From the NCBI GenBank assembly GCA_013423325.1, contig BLJB01000418.1, forward strand, positions 1 to 22,889: a stretch of DNA of 22,889 nucleotides, read 5' to 3'. Of the stretch, positions 9,926 to 19,538 are shown piece after piece (positions within the stretch are counted from its first letter, which is position 1; every line of letters begins with the position of its first letter). A model generated the notes under the pieces. The model was not told where the DNA came from, searched no databases, and saw only the letters and a list, made by a program, of their open reading frames with translations. The translations under genes and the position numbers were made by a program. The stretch is from Usnea hakonensis (lineage: Eukaryota; Ascomycota; Lecanoromycetes; Lecanorales; Parmeliaceae).

Positions 9926-10510
9926 ATGGGCTCCTCATCCTCCAAGCCCTCCAAATCCAAACCCAAATCCAAACCCAAACCCAAATCCAAACCCCGTAAG
10001 TCTTCCCGCCCCCCCATCTCCTACCCCACCCTCGCTCCCCTCCCCCTCCCCCCTCTAAACCACCACCTCCGCCCCTATCAACCCCCCGAGCGCGTCGCCG
10101 GCGACCGCTACGGCAAACTCCTACACGACAACCCCACTTTCGCAGGAAAACAGAAACCCAAACCTTCATCCTATCATCGTGAACCACCCCCACCCGCGCC
10201 CGCTCGTAAACCCCTCCCCACCCCCGCGGCTCCGAAACAGAAACCTCCCCCCTCCTACCAGTTCAGACCCCTGGATGAAATCGGCCGCGCCCGCCCCCTA
10301 CCGCCGCCAACGCGGTCGAGCTCTAAACAACCACCGATGTTTCCGCCGCCGGAGGGGCCGCTGCCGAGGTTGCCGGAGGGGCGGGGAAAGGGGAAGGCGA
10401 AATATGGGGGGATTAAGAAAGATGGGAATGGGGTTTGGTGTGTGAAGATGTTGGCTGATGGGCGGTGGTATCGGTGTGTGGATGTTGGGGTTGGGGTGCC
10501 GGGGTTTTGA
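9926..10510 (+). CDS. Predicted N-myristoylated, Lys/Pro-rich protein
   Basis: From ATG 9926 (context CAAAAATGG) one uninterrupted frame encodes 194 aa. An upstream in-frame ATG at 9785 exists, but the 9926 start is preferred because it gives MGSSSSK, a classic N-myristoylation signal (Gly2, Ser6), followed at once by a polybasic tract of alternating Lys, Ser and Pro. Myristate plus basic residues would hold the protein to the inner face of a membrane. The middle is Pro-rich (PPPPAPARKPLP), SH3-ligand-like, and the C-terminus is compact: YGGIKKDGNGVWCVKMLADG, then RWYRC. A GTAAGT at 9996 and CAG ending at 10145 bound an in-frame 150-nt segment; splicing it would give 144 aa. I recognise no named family. 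Confidence 0.65.
   Translation: MGSSSSKPSKSKPKSKPKPKSKPRKSSRPPISYPTLAPLPLPPLNHHLRPYQPPERVAGDRYGKLLHDNPTFAGKQKPKPSSYHREPPPPAPARKPLPTPAAPKQKPPPSYQFRPLDEIGRARPLPPPTRSSSKQPPMFPPPEGPLPRLPEGRGKGKAKYGGIKKDGNGVWCVKMLADGRWYRCVDVGVGVPGF
9951..9994 (+). repeat. CCAAAY hexanucleotide-like coding repeat
   Basis: Seven or so imperfect CCAAAT/CCAAAC units encode the Lys-Ser/Lys-Pro alternation after the myristoylation signal. Length changes in multiples of six would lengthen or shorten the basic tract without a frameshift. Confidence 0.7.
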
Positions 10511-11033
10511 GGGGGGGGAGAGAGAAGCAGCTTATCGCTAAGCCTACTACTCGTTCGCTCCGGTGCTCCTACTACTCACTTACTCACTCCTACTGCTGCC
10601 CTGCCCTGCCCCTGGAGTCGCTGTCAATAAGGCTAGTAAGGTTATCTAGACTAGTAAGGCTAAGAGATATCGTTAGAGTAATAGGGTAGGGGTCAGGTTA
10701 GGTTGAGGGACTAGAAGATGGGGTTTGAGACCTTTTGTACTGTGGGTTTTAAGATGATAGAGGGCTTACTGGTCGACAATCTCTCTTAGTAGGGAGCAGA
10801 AGATGCTGCGAATCGGCGTGGAATGGAGGATACTAACGCACACGTGAAGCGGGTATTTTGTTCTGAGGATGGGAAGGATAGTAATTACTATTAAAGCGGT
10901 CTGCTACGATTAGCTAGTATAATATAGCTCTGGGAATCTGGATATCCTTCGAAAGCCCTCTTCTATTCTCTCTATAGCCTTTCTAAGCGCTACCTTGACC
11001 CTATTCTCGGATGGTCGTAGGAGATAAAAGTCC

Positions 11034-11064
11034 CTGCCGACCTTCTCTGCTAGAGAGTCGGCAG
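11034..11064. repeat. Hairpin-forming inverted repeat
   Basis: CTGCCGAC and GTCGGCAG form an 8-bp stem, and inside it TCTCT pairs with AGAGA around a short loop. It lies in the gene desert with no T-run that would mark a terminator. It may be a relic of a repeat terminus. Confidence 0.4.
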
Positions 11065-11775
11065 CGGAGAGTCGGTAGAGACATTGTCTCCCACCCTCCC
11101 ACCTCGTACGTGTCGCTTGTATATCTGTACCGTGTACTCCCTGATAAAGGCTAATAGCAACTATTTATATCACCTTGAAGAAATGTAGCGGGAGAGAGCC
11201 GATGGTGAATAAACCTACCTTTGCGGTTACGGTTATGAGGGGGTTATATCTTGCAATTTTGCAAGGACCAGTTTGCGAGTCTCTAAACTACTTGGAACTC
11301 TTTCAGTACTCTACGATTTTTGGCTACTACGCCCTTTGATGTTCGTTGGTGCTGGGAGAAGGTTGTTAACTCCCGATGTGGAATACATATGAGCGGTGAA
11401 AATGTTTGGGGAAGAAAGAGAGTGTCGTGATCGCTGGAATTTCAGGCCTACCTACCGTCTAAAGGAGTTGTTGTTAGCCTAATCTTGGCTATACTTGTGT
11501 GCAGCCTTTGTAGTTACTTGTCTTCTGTTCATTTGACTAAAGTCAGGTTTGGTGTAGGTCTAATGTCCACGGCGCTTTCGGTTTGACGGGAGCCTCGAGG
11601 GCTATTTCAGTCTTGTATGCGAGTACTGGCGGTCGCTGGGAAATCGCAGCCACAGAGCTATTTGGGGAGTTGTATTTTTTGAAAGTATATTAGGTTTACT
11701 GAGGTAGACCTAACTGCTGTGTCGAGGTAGATGTTAGGTAGGAGAGGACAGGGTATTAATAATTATCCTATATAG

Positions 11776-12033
11776 CTAGGGAAGGAGGTGCTTTTGGAAT
11801 TCTAAGGTATATCGTTCTAGCCTCTTCGTTGACTTCCGTTCTAGCGTAAGTGCATGATGGAGCGTAACGAGCTGGCTACTGTCAGCTTCCGTCTTAGTGA
11901 CACCCTGATATTGGTGAGGAGGTAGTGACATAGGACCGCTGTATCTTTCGCCATCTGGTTCTTTTACGAGCTGGGGCTGAGGCTTGGGCTCGATGTGTCT
12001 TTGGGTACACTTTCTAATTGATAGTTCGAGCTG
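11776..12033 (-). pseudogene. Decayed coding fragment in gene desert
   Basis: On the minus strand 85 codons are open between a TAA at 12036-12034 and a TAG at 11778-11776. The translation has protein-like texture, for example LVKEPDGERYSGPMSLPPHQ and LERKSTKRLERYTLEFQKHL. Downstream the same frame continues with stops that are all TAG or TAA, which RIP can make from CAG and CAA. No ATG at the start and no recognised family; a decayed transposon or host gene are both possible. Confidence 0.25.
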
Positions 12034-12669
12034 TTAGTAAAATTATTTGGCAAGTATTCGCTAGCGAGAGGCCTAAGGCTTCATCATCTCTTACTCCCTG
12101 CCTGAGACGGAAAGATCGCATAATCAACAATAACGGCTATAAATGTTTCTTCCAATATTGATTTATATTTTGTAGCTAATGAAGGTACCAAAGAAATACT
12201 GCGAGGCCGTACGAGATCAAAATACGAGCTGGGCGGTGCTCTTTAGGTGTTGGATTCATAGAGGCTTGGCTATCTACGGAGTAGTCTACTTACTAAGGCA
12301 GGCTTTTCTGGGGCCAAACGTTCTTTAGTAGTTAACTAATGTGGCTTGTTAGAACTCTTAGAATAGCTTTTTCTTAATCGCAGCAGGGCTGAGTTAAGCA
12401 ACTAATTTCCCCTTCATCTGTCCATTGCTGTCTACCATGGGCCCGACTTTAACCTCCTAGCTTTCGTGTTTCCATTCTGCTTCAACTGTCCGCGGGTCTC
12501 TAACAAATACTAACTTTGTCATTATTTCCACTGCCAGATTGCGATTATGGAATCTTCGTTTGGTACCTTGTTGCAAACTTCGGTGTCTTCGTAAACTCCT
12601 GCACTTCAAATTTCAACCATGCTACGATACATGAGTACATTCATTCATGTACAGATATGTGGCAAGTTG

Positions 12670-12676
12670 TATATAA
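12670..12676 (+). promoter_or_regulatory. TATA box of the ferritin-like gene
   Basis: TATATAA lies 262 bp upstream of the ATG at 12932. Between them three copies of TTTGTCT (12771, 12812, 12838) sit in a pyrimidine-rich leader. Confidence 0.4.
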
Positions 12677-12931
12677 GAAGCTCGTCGGCCACGTTAATAT
12701 GAAGCATTACTACATTGACTACCATTTTCGATAATTACCTCCAAACAGTCTCGAAAGATATCCACAATCCTTTGTCTTTGACATCTCTTACAATCCTATT
12801 TTCCATAATTCTTTGTCTCGAGAGTCATTTACAACTCTTTGTCTTTTCATTGGTATCCCTTAGTATCGCTCTTTCTTAAAAACCTTTCATCAATCCTATT
12901 CTATCCAACTAAACCAAAATCATAACTGATC

Positions 12932-13933
12932 ATGCATCCATCACTCATCTTCTCCTTCTCTGTTCTCGCGGCATCATCTTCTGCTATCGTCCTACCCCGC
13001 GCAGCTAATAACTCCGCCAGCATGGCCAGCGGAGGCGTTTCTCCCCCAGCTCCAGTAGGCCTTTCCAAAAGCGCCTTGGAGCTTTTTACGGTTGTCAACT
13101 TCCTCGAGAACTTGGAGGCAGCCTTCTTCGAGGAAGGGTTGAACAATATCACCCAACGCTGGGGCTCGCAAGACAAACACCGCGAAGCGTTTGCCGTCGT
13201 CCAGGCGGTGCAGGCCCAAGAAGTCATCCACGTCAACACAGCCAAGGCGATCCTAACGGCGAACAGCGCACCCACTCTCGCGCCGTGTAAATACACATTT
13301 CCCGTTGAAGCCCTAGATCCGTTCATTGCTCTCGCTCAAGACATCACCTCCGTCGGTCTCAGCTATGTCATCTTTGTCACCGACACGCTCGCCGCCTCCA
13401 CCACCGAGGCTGACCGCGCCGCCGTCGGTGGCCCCTCGTCTATCGCCCCCGTTGAAGCCCGCCACGACGCCTATTTCCGAATTCGCTTACACAAGGGTCT
13501 CAACCTCCCCAATCCTGCCCCTTTCGACACCGCCATCTCCGCCAATGCGGCCCTGAATCTAGCATCGCAGTTCGTCGTCCTAGGCTCATGCCCTCAGCCA
13601 ATCCCAGCCTTTACCGCCTTTCCATCCATGACCGTGGCCGGAAACGCGAGTCCACCGCTATCGGGGTCGATTTCTTTTCAGATCGGTGACGCTAATGCCT
13701 TGAACAAGTATTCGAGCGGTCAGCTCTCCACCGTCTGGGTAAATCAGGCGTTTGACTTACTTTTCCAACCTGTGACTGCTGTTGATAAGGGAAAGGGTGT
13801 GGTTACGAGCACGATTCCGGAGGGATTAGCTGGGGTTGCTTATGCGGCGTTGACCAATTCTACAACGGCTACGACTGTCGGGCAGTTGAACGACGCGACG
13901 GTGGCGGGTCCTGCGATTGTACAGGTTTCTTGA
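12932..13933 (+). CDS. Secreted ferritin-like protein (Rds1 / late sexual development family)
   Basis: A single exon encodes 333 aa. Residues 1-18 are a secretion signal (hydrophobic core IFSFSVLAASSSA), with a possible dibasic-like LPR processing site after it. The body matches the fungal Ferritin_2 family: helix with FLENLEAAFFEEGL (residues 57-70), helix with AQEVIHVNTAKAIL (95-108), and a later EARHDAYFR (175-183). These supply the Glu/His residues a four-helix di-metal site would use. The C-terminal ~120 residues are Ser/Thr/Ala-rich, beta-like and typical of the family. Members are stress- and development-induced; metal binding has been assumed rather than shown for most. The ATG follows a CT-rich leader and a TATA box. 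The gene is more GC-rich than both flanks. Confidence 0.88.
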   Translation: MHPSLIFSFSVLAASSSAIVLPRAANNSASMASGGVSPPAPVGLSKSALELFTVVNFLENLEAAFFEEGLNNITQRWGSQDKHREAFAVVQAVQAQEVIHVNTAKAILTANSAPTLAPCKYTFPVEALDPFIALAQDITSVGLSYVIFVTDTLAASTTEADRAAVGGPSSIAPVEARHDAYFRIRLHKGLNLPNPAPFDTAISANAALNLASQFVVLGSCPQPIPAFTAFPSMTVAGNASPPLSGSISFQIGDANALNKYSSGQLSTVWVNQAFDLLFQPVTAVDKGKGVVTSTIPEGLAGVAYAALTNSTTATTVGQLNDATVAGPAIVQVS

Positions 13934-14806
13934 GCGAGTGGTAATTGTGTTTGGATTGGCTTTGAGAGGCGATGTTAGTATGTGACGAGATAGGGGTTAG
14001 GCGGCCTTAATACACTGTTCCGGCGATAAGTGTAGGAGAAAGCATGTGTAATAGTACCTATTCACTCACTAAGCGAGCGCTATACTGTCAGGATCGATAT
14101 GGACTCAGAGTACAACGTAGATATAGTGATAAGGTGTTACATTTAAGGAGAGAATATCTAAGATACAAGAAGAACGCCTTAAGTAGAGATCCCTTTAGGC
14201 TAGCGCTAGCGCCTATACTAAAGGCGTGCCTTGTATTTTAATAGGGGGTAATATTAATAGGTAGAGAGTAATTTAGTTTTTGTAGAGACTTTATTTTAAT
14301 TATCGTTACGCTCTGCGAAGGTCTTAGACCGTTGTTTGGGGCGAGGTGTTTGTCTTCTAGTAGCTTTTAATACCTTTGACAAATGTATTGGACCTAGGGT
14401 TGTCGCGAACAAGTAGTGATTTACGTACGATCTTCCTACTTCGGTGGGGGCTCGGCGCTCTTTTGGTGTATCGATTGGTGGGCCTGAACCACTTCCGTGA
14501 CAAGCGTAGAACTTTTCGATGTTTGAATAGGTACTTAAGCGATACGGAAGGTGCTGCTCGACATCATTCTGCATTGTTAGCGTCAGGCTAAGGTAAGGTC
14601 AGCACAGTGTTACTAGCGCGAGGCTGCACATCAACATCAGCTTGTCGAAATTTTACTTCGTATGTTCAACAGCCGGGTTCTTCATCATTTAGATACCGCG
14701 GCGTAACGATGTTGAACTCTAGTAGAGTGCGCTAGACGCAGATTTGCACATACTCGGAGTTGCCAGCCCGTTGTTGAGTACACTTAGGTTCACTGGTCCA
14801 TACATC
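13934..14806. other. Intergenic with TA-rich degenerate stretch
   Basis: There are 873 bases without a supported gene. From about 14040 to 14290 the DNA is TA- and AG-step rich with GCTAGCGCTAGCGCC at 14199-14213, resembling a short RIPed repeat relic. A minus-strand open stretch at 14296-14574 has ordinary composition but no start context or recognisable domain and is not called. The last ~150 bases should contain the ankyrin gene promoter; no TATA is obvious. Confidence 0.45.
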
Positions 14807-17349
14807 ATGGACCCACTATCGTTCACCGCAAGTCTCATCGCAGTAATTGGAACCGTCAAGCAGGTCAAAAAAGGCTTAGGGCAACTCAAAGGATTACACA
14901 GTGCGCCGCAAGAGCTTGACGTGTTACTGGATGAGAACTCCCAATTTGAGGCTATCCTAAAGGCCATTGATAAGACGCTTTGGGAATCCAACCGTGTCGG
15001 ACCTGAATTGCAGACCGTCTTGGCCAAGGCCCAAACCAAGTTCACTGAATTCGAGGCCTTGATCCAGTATACATTGACGGAAGCAGGAACCAGTAGCAAG
15101 GTTGACCGACTACAGTGGGTGCGCCGTAGAAAAGAAGTGGAGGCGTTAAGATGTGACTTGAAGGACATCACGTTGAGGATCGTTTCACTGGTTGGTGTTG
15201 AGACCAAGTAAGGGTTGCCCCCTACGCGTTGACCCAACAAAGTACTAGTAGTTATTAACCTATTACCACGGTTGTAGTACGACTGTATCTCTGATCTCAA
15301 CCGGACAGAAGGAATTGAGTTCGACAGTATCCCAAATTTCATCTGGACAGCAGGAAATAAAGGATCAAGTAGCGACCGCTGTCAGCGAATTGTGCAAGAA
15401 GATCGATGAAGATCGGTCCCTTCAGTCGGCTCTGACTGGCTTGTTGGGGCAATTCCGACAGACCACCCTCGAGTCGGGCACCAAAACTGATACAGTGTCC
15501 GCTCAGGATCCTGAAAGCTCCCTACTTCAAGCCGGGAAATCGAGGCACTTCGGAGGACCTTTCGGCGAATTTCGAGTGCACCGGCATCAGACCTTGAACA
15601 TATGTTCAAAGGATTGCCAATGCAAATGCCACCGTAAGCGTCATATGGCCCTCCCTAGCCCTTTCGGAGTACTCGGCCGTGGCTACGCAGAGATATCTGG
15701 AGCCTCTCCTTTTGGAAACCGATGTGACGATCCTTGGTGCAGAGCACCTTCTGCACCGCATGTCAGCATCGTCTACGCCTTGCCCCGATGGGTCGCGATG
15801 CGCATGATCCTTTTATCATACAGTGCCACTTTCGACAGCGGACCGGAATATGTTCTCAGGGTGCCACGCGTGGTGAGTTATGACAGTAAAGGCTTCCAGG
15901 CAGCACGAAATGGATATCTTGATCGATTTAAGCGGGCGATAGCGAGTGGCGACTGTACACCTTATGACGTCGTAGTCTATGATGAAACCTTTTCAATATC
16001 TCTACTGGAGGCGAGTGACTAAATCTGGAGTTCAATTAAGTACTTGAGCTGAGAGGTGTAAATGTACAGGTAGCTGCTGCAGAACGACAGGGGGAAATGA
16101 TATCGTACTTGATGACTCTCGGTGTTTCTGGCCAAACGCCAATTGTGGAATGGTATCCTTAAGGGTTGCGAACGCTGTTAAAATCTAAGGATAACGCTTA
16201 CAAGACCCTAGGGGATCGACTTCTCAAACATTCGATATGGTATTGTGGAAATATTTCGTCATAAATCCAAACCGACGTAAGCATCGTATGGATACGCAAC
16301 TCCAAGATAGACAGCTTTTACAACATTTTGACTTCGATGATTTTTCAGAGGATCTCGGATTTACAACGCTCCACAAAATCGTCTGTGGAATAGACCTCCG
16401 TGACTTGGATCTGGAAGTACAAAGGTACCCTCACAATATTGATAAGCTAGACATATTTGGCAGAAACCCCTTATGGTATGCTGTTACTCATGGCGATACC
16501 AAATTTGTTCGCTGTCTCCTAGAACGAGGGGCCAATCCGAATCTGGAAGGCAGTGCAGTAATAATCAAGGCGATTAGACTGGCACAACTGGAGATTGTGG
16601 AGCTACTTATCACTTTCGGCTTCAATATCGCAGACCTGAACATGGATGACCTTTTGCGTGCCTGGCGCTACTTTCTCTTGAGGCATTCCAACCGTTCACG
16701 CGCTCTCATATCGTTGCTCATAAGACATGGGATCGACATCAATAGACAAACTCGAGGTGGGACAACAATGCTGATGTTTTTATGTTCGGAGTCCCGCAAT
16801 GATACTGATGGTGTACACCAGCTTATTCGCTGCGGGGTAGAATTGGAGCTTCGAAACAGCAATGGGGAGACGGCCCTGTTTTCCTGTATTACTAGGGTTG
16901 GGGCAATGGACCTTGATGCTTTTCTAATGCTCGTTCGCGCTGGTGCACGTCTCGATGTGCGAGATTATACTGGAGCTACAGTGTTACATCATATTGTTCT
17001 TCGTGATTTATTCCGCCTAACCGATCTCACGATCCTTGCTGAAGCTCTAAAGGAGGTGGATATCAGCCAGTTAGATCTTGATGCTAGAGATGAAGACGGC
17101 TATTCGGCGTTTGACCTTCTGAAGAAGAGGAACGGAACTACATGGGAGAGCTATGCTACTGCCAAACGGGGATACCGGCTTTCTGCCTGGCACGAGGATG
17201 AAGTTCCTGCTATTCGAGGATTGGAATCCCTGTTCCATCAAATTCAAGACTTGCAAGGCATCCCGGTGGAGCAGCAATATCCCCGGCTTACAGACTATCT
17301 ATACGAGCAAACTGATAGCAACCCTATTCCTGGCGCATATCCTTTATAG
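14807..17349 (+). CDS. Ankyrin-repeat protein with STAND-type (Helo-like) N-domain and Cys cluster
   Basis: Proposed exons 14807-15207, 15278-16010, 16070-16152 and 16212-17349 encode 784 aa. The start is the ATG giving MDPLSFTASLIAVIGTVKQV, the standard opening of fungal STAND N-domains. A helical region follows (to ~230), then a Cys cluster C243-x3-C247-x-C249-x-C251-H252 and C283-x4-C288. Ankyrin-type repeats run from ~370 to ~720 (GRNPLWYAVTHGDTKFVRCL; GGTTMLMFLCSESRNDTDGV; GETALFSCITRVGAMDLDAF). No NACHT or NB-ARC ATPase lies between, so it is a receptor-like protein without the usual motor. Intron 2 (16011-16069) appears to use a GC donor (GAG|GCGAGT). Intron 1 is 70 nt and intron 3 is 59 nt (acceptor CCCTAG at 16211), both GT-AG. 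Family knowledge links such N-domains to nonself recognition and cell death; that role here is inference. Confidence 0.85.
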
Positions 17350-17629
17350 GAGAGCAATGCGACGCGCGTTCATATTTGGAGAACGAAATTGATTGAATCT
17401 GGGAGAGCGGAAGATTGAGGGAGGATTAACGTAGCGGATTGAGATTACTATTGGTGGATATCGAAGATACTGCGTGGTATGTTAAGGGAGGATTCTCTAT
17501 GTGTTTAGACTTAGCACGACTTTTTTGCTATTGGTGATAGTGTTTATATAAAGTAAAGGTCTATCGCCCCCGGGATAAGATTTATTAAACACTGGTATTT
17601 CGATTAATTACGTATCGATAGAGTCTGCA

Positions 17630-18332
17630 CTACACCCGGACACGAAAACTAAAGTCAGTGTATAGTACTAGAAATCCGAAAAAGAGCATTATGAAGGTTG
17701 ATAGTATTCCTAGAAGTCGGGTGTATGTTAAGATAGGTGTATTCTTGAAATAGTCACTAAGAATGGTCAAGGTCGAGAGGTGGGTTGTAGAGGAGAGCCA
17801 GCCTAGTGCCACGATAATGAGAAAGCGATATGTAAACATGGTGCAATGCCGAGAGTACCCAATGACAAATATTGCCAGACTAGTAACAACCTGTTGATCA
17901 CTTAAGGTAAGTACGAAATGCTGGATCGCTTCGTAGTGCTTTTCCTCCTCCTGTTGGCTACGAGTTCCACTTAGAGCTCAAAATGGACCCCAGCGGCACA
18001 GGACGGTTTTATCGAGCTCGTTAAGAAGGCTATCATCTGGCTCTTCAGCTCGAACGACTTGCCTAATCTTCTTTCGTGTTGGAATTATATTTAAGGAATA
18101 GGCCAGAGCGATTGCGACGAGGATGATTAAGGAGGTTGCAGCAAAGGCTATGAGTACCTGCGTAGATGTATTACACGGTTAGCACGTCGGCAGAGGCGAA
18201 CTGCGGGCTCCTATAAGTCGGATGAAAGTGGTAGACCCCTTTTCCCGCTATATCAGGATCAGCTGGTACTGGAACTGTCGGATGATCCTGTGTAGCATAG
18301 CAAATGTACTCCCTATCCCCACAGCCAAACAT
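17630..18332 (-). CDS. Multi-TM fungal membrane protein, possibly broken by an in-frame TGA
   Basis: The ATG at 18332-18330 (context CACCATG) begins MFGCGDREYICYATQD and runs to DPDIAGKG. A 79-nt intron (18236-18158, GTCTAC...ACGCAG, branch GCTAAC) joins this to VLIAFAATSLIILVAIALAY. A second conserved block follows: FVLTLSDQQVVTSLAIFVIG, then a segment with LGWLSSTTHLSTLTILSDYF and a last hydrophobic helix, ending at the TAG at 17632-17630. The DPDIAG, LSDQQ(L/V)VT and SSTTHL-TLT blocks identify a common uncharacterised ascomycete membrane family. Between the blocks a TGA at 17980-17978 interrupts the frame. A 54-nt phase-0 intron (18004-17951, GTCCTG...CAACAG) would remove it and give 189 aa; otherwise the gene is a pseudogene. 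The C-terminus is shorter than I expect for the family. Confidence 0.65.
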
Positions 18333-19538
18333 GGTGAATATTCGAGTCAAGAACAAGTAGCAATGAGAAGCTCACTCGCTATGACAATTGAGTTCTGCAC
18401 AGTAATTGAAGAAATTGTAAGGCTGGGCGTTATTGAAGTATTGAGCGAATGCAAGACTTAGACATATAGAAAATCGCGGGCTTAAGAGAGCCGAAAGTAC
18501 AGTAAGGCAGGAGCTCTGAAAAATAGAAGACGTTATAAGTGCTGAAGAAGAAGCAGTCTTTTCATATGATTCTTCATCCAAGAAGAGCAATTTGTAGGGG
18601 GTGGCAAGACACTCGCAAAAAGGCTAACGGAGAACCAATCGAGGGCAAAAGATATTTACCACCAAGAGGCCGAAGATATTTACCGTGCTACAACAATGCA
18701 GATGATGCTCGAACGGTACAATATACGTTTTCGAAGCTGGACATCTCGACCCTTTTATTTTTCAACATGACTTACTTCCACCTAAAGATATACGAGTACT
18801 TGCTCGATTATGCTGTATGATTTTTTTCTCGTACGAATTTTCTAGTGTTGTAGCAATCTGTGATAGCAAGTCGCTGGATCTGAGATTGTATATTGTAGAG
18901 GGAAAAGCCGCGATTATTTCCCTGATATATAGTTAGATGGGATATATAACCTGCTCTATTAGGTCTAGCGTTTACCGTCCCTCCAGCCTTCCATCGTCTC
19001 TTCTCTACTGGTGATTGGATGATTAGATATATTTGAAGGGTATCTTCGGTCTCTTTGAACTTCATCAAGTGGCGGATAAATCATTCCAACAAGTATATAA
19101 GATCTTCCACTCTTGAGGTACTTGTGCTATTTCGGCCTCCTGGTTAATACGTATCCACAATTGAGGGAGAAGTTGAAAATGAAAGCTACGGGTCCCGGCG
19201 GGATCATATTATAGCCAGGATTCGATGATGTTTGTTCTGGTCGAGCTGGCCGGTATGACTTTGGTATCGGATGAAGGACGTGCTTGGTGGCAGTGGTCTG
19301 GTCGGATTTGGCGGAAGAGAGGTGAACATCCTAGGGTAAAGATATACTCTACTTTACACCGTACCGTGAGGTAATTAGTCTATCCGTGCTTTCAGGCCCG
19401 CCTAGCACAATCACAAGTCTATAGGCAAATCTTGAAGGAGCGGTGGAAAAATCAGCCCCGGCATATCGTCTTATTCTGCATATCAATATATGTGTATTAT
19501 TATAATCTTGGTTTCCTCGTCATCAAGGAGTTACCTAC
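18333..19538. other. 1.2 kb interval between two minus-strand genes
   Basis: No gene is supported. A minus-strand open stretch at 18372-18590 lies just upstream of the membrane-protein start and may be leader. A direct repeat AGATATTTACC occurs at about 18650 and 18673. The interval is AT-rich, without RIP-level TA excess, and should contain the promoter of the membrane-protein gene and the 3' flank of the HET gene. Confidence 0.4.

Larger units (their letters stand above)
10511..12931. other. 2.4 kb gene desert with decayed traces, then ferritin-gene promoter
   Basis: No intact gene is present. From about 10600 to 12500 the DNA is rich in TA steps and CTAG-like strings, as in old RIP-affected or degenerate repeats, but milder than in 20947-22791. 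A minus-strand open stretch (11776-12033) and a hairpin (11034-11064) are listed separately. On the minus strand around 10920-11040 a short protein-like segment (ENRVKVALRKAIERIEEGFR) appears in another frame. I could not assign it to a known transposon. From 12650 on the sequence is promoter-like for the gene at 12932. Confidence 0.45.

Noticed and set aside
9949..9995. Telomere-like CCCAAA/CCAAAT repeats
   Set aside because: The unit is CCAAAY, not the fungal telomere unit CCCTAA, and it is in frame within a gene encoding a Lys/Ser/Pro tract.
12516..12734. Plus-strand 72-codon open frame in the ferritin-gene promoter
   Set aside because: It overlaps the TATA box and leader of the gene at 12932 and has no coding features.
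14296..14574. Minus-strand 92-codon open frame
   Set aside because: No recognisable domain, no splice support and no promoter; composition does not differ clearly from flanking non-coding DNA.
18372..18590. Minus-strand 72-codon open frame upstream of the multi-TM gene
   Set aside because: It ends before the well-placed CACCATG start at 18332 and has no family resemblance; more likely leader or chance.
18539..18820. Plus-strand 93-codon open frame
   Set aside because: AT-driven composition and an internal direct repeat (AGATATTTACC); no domain.
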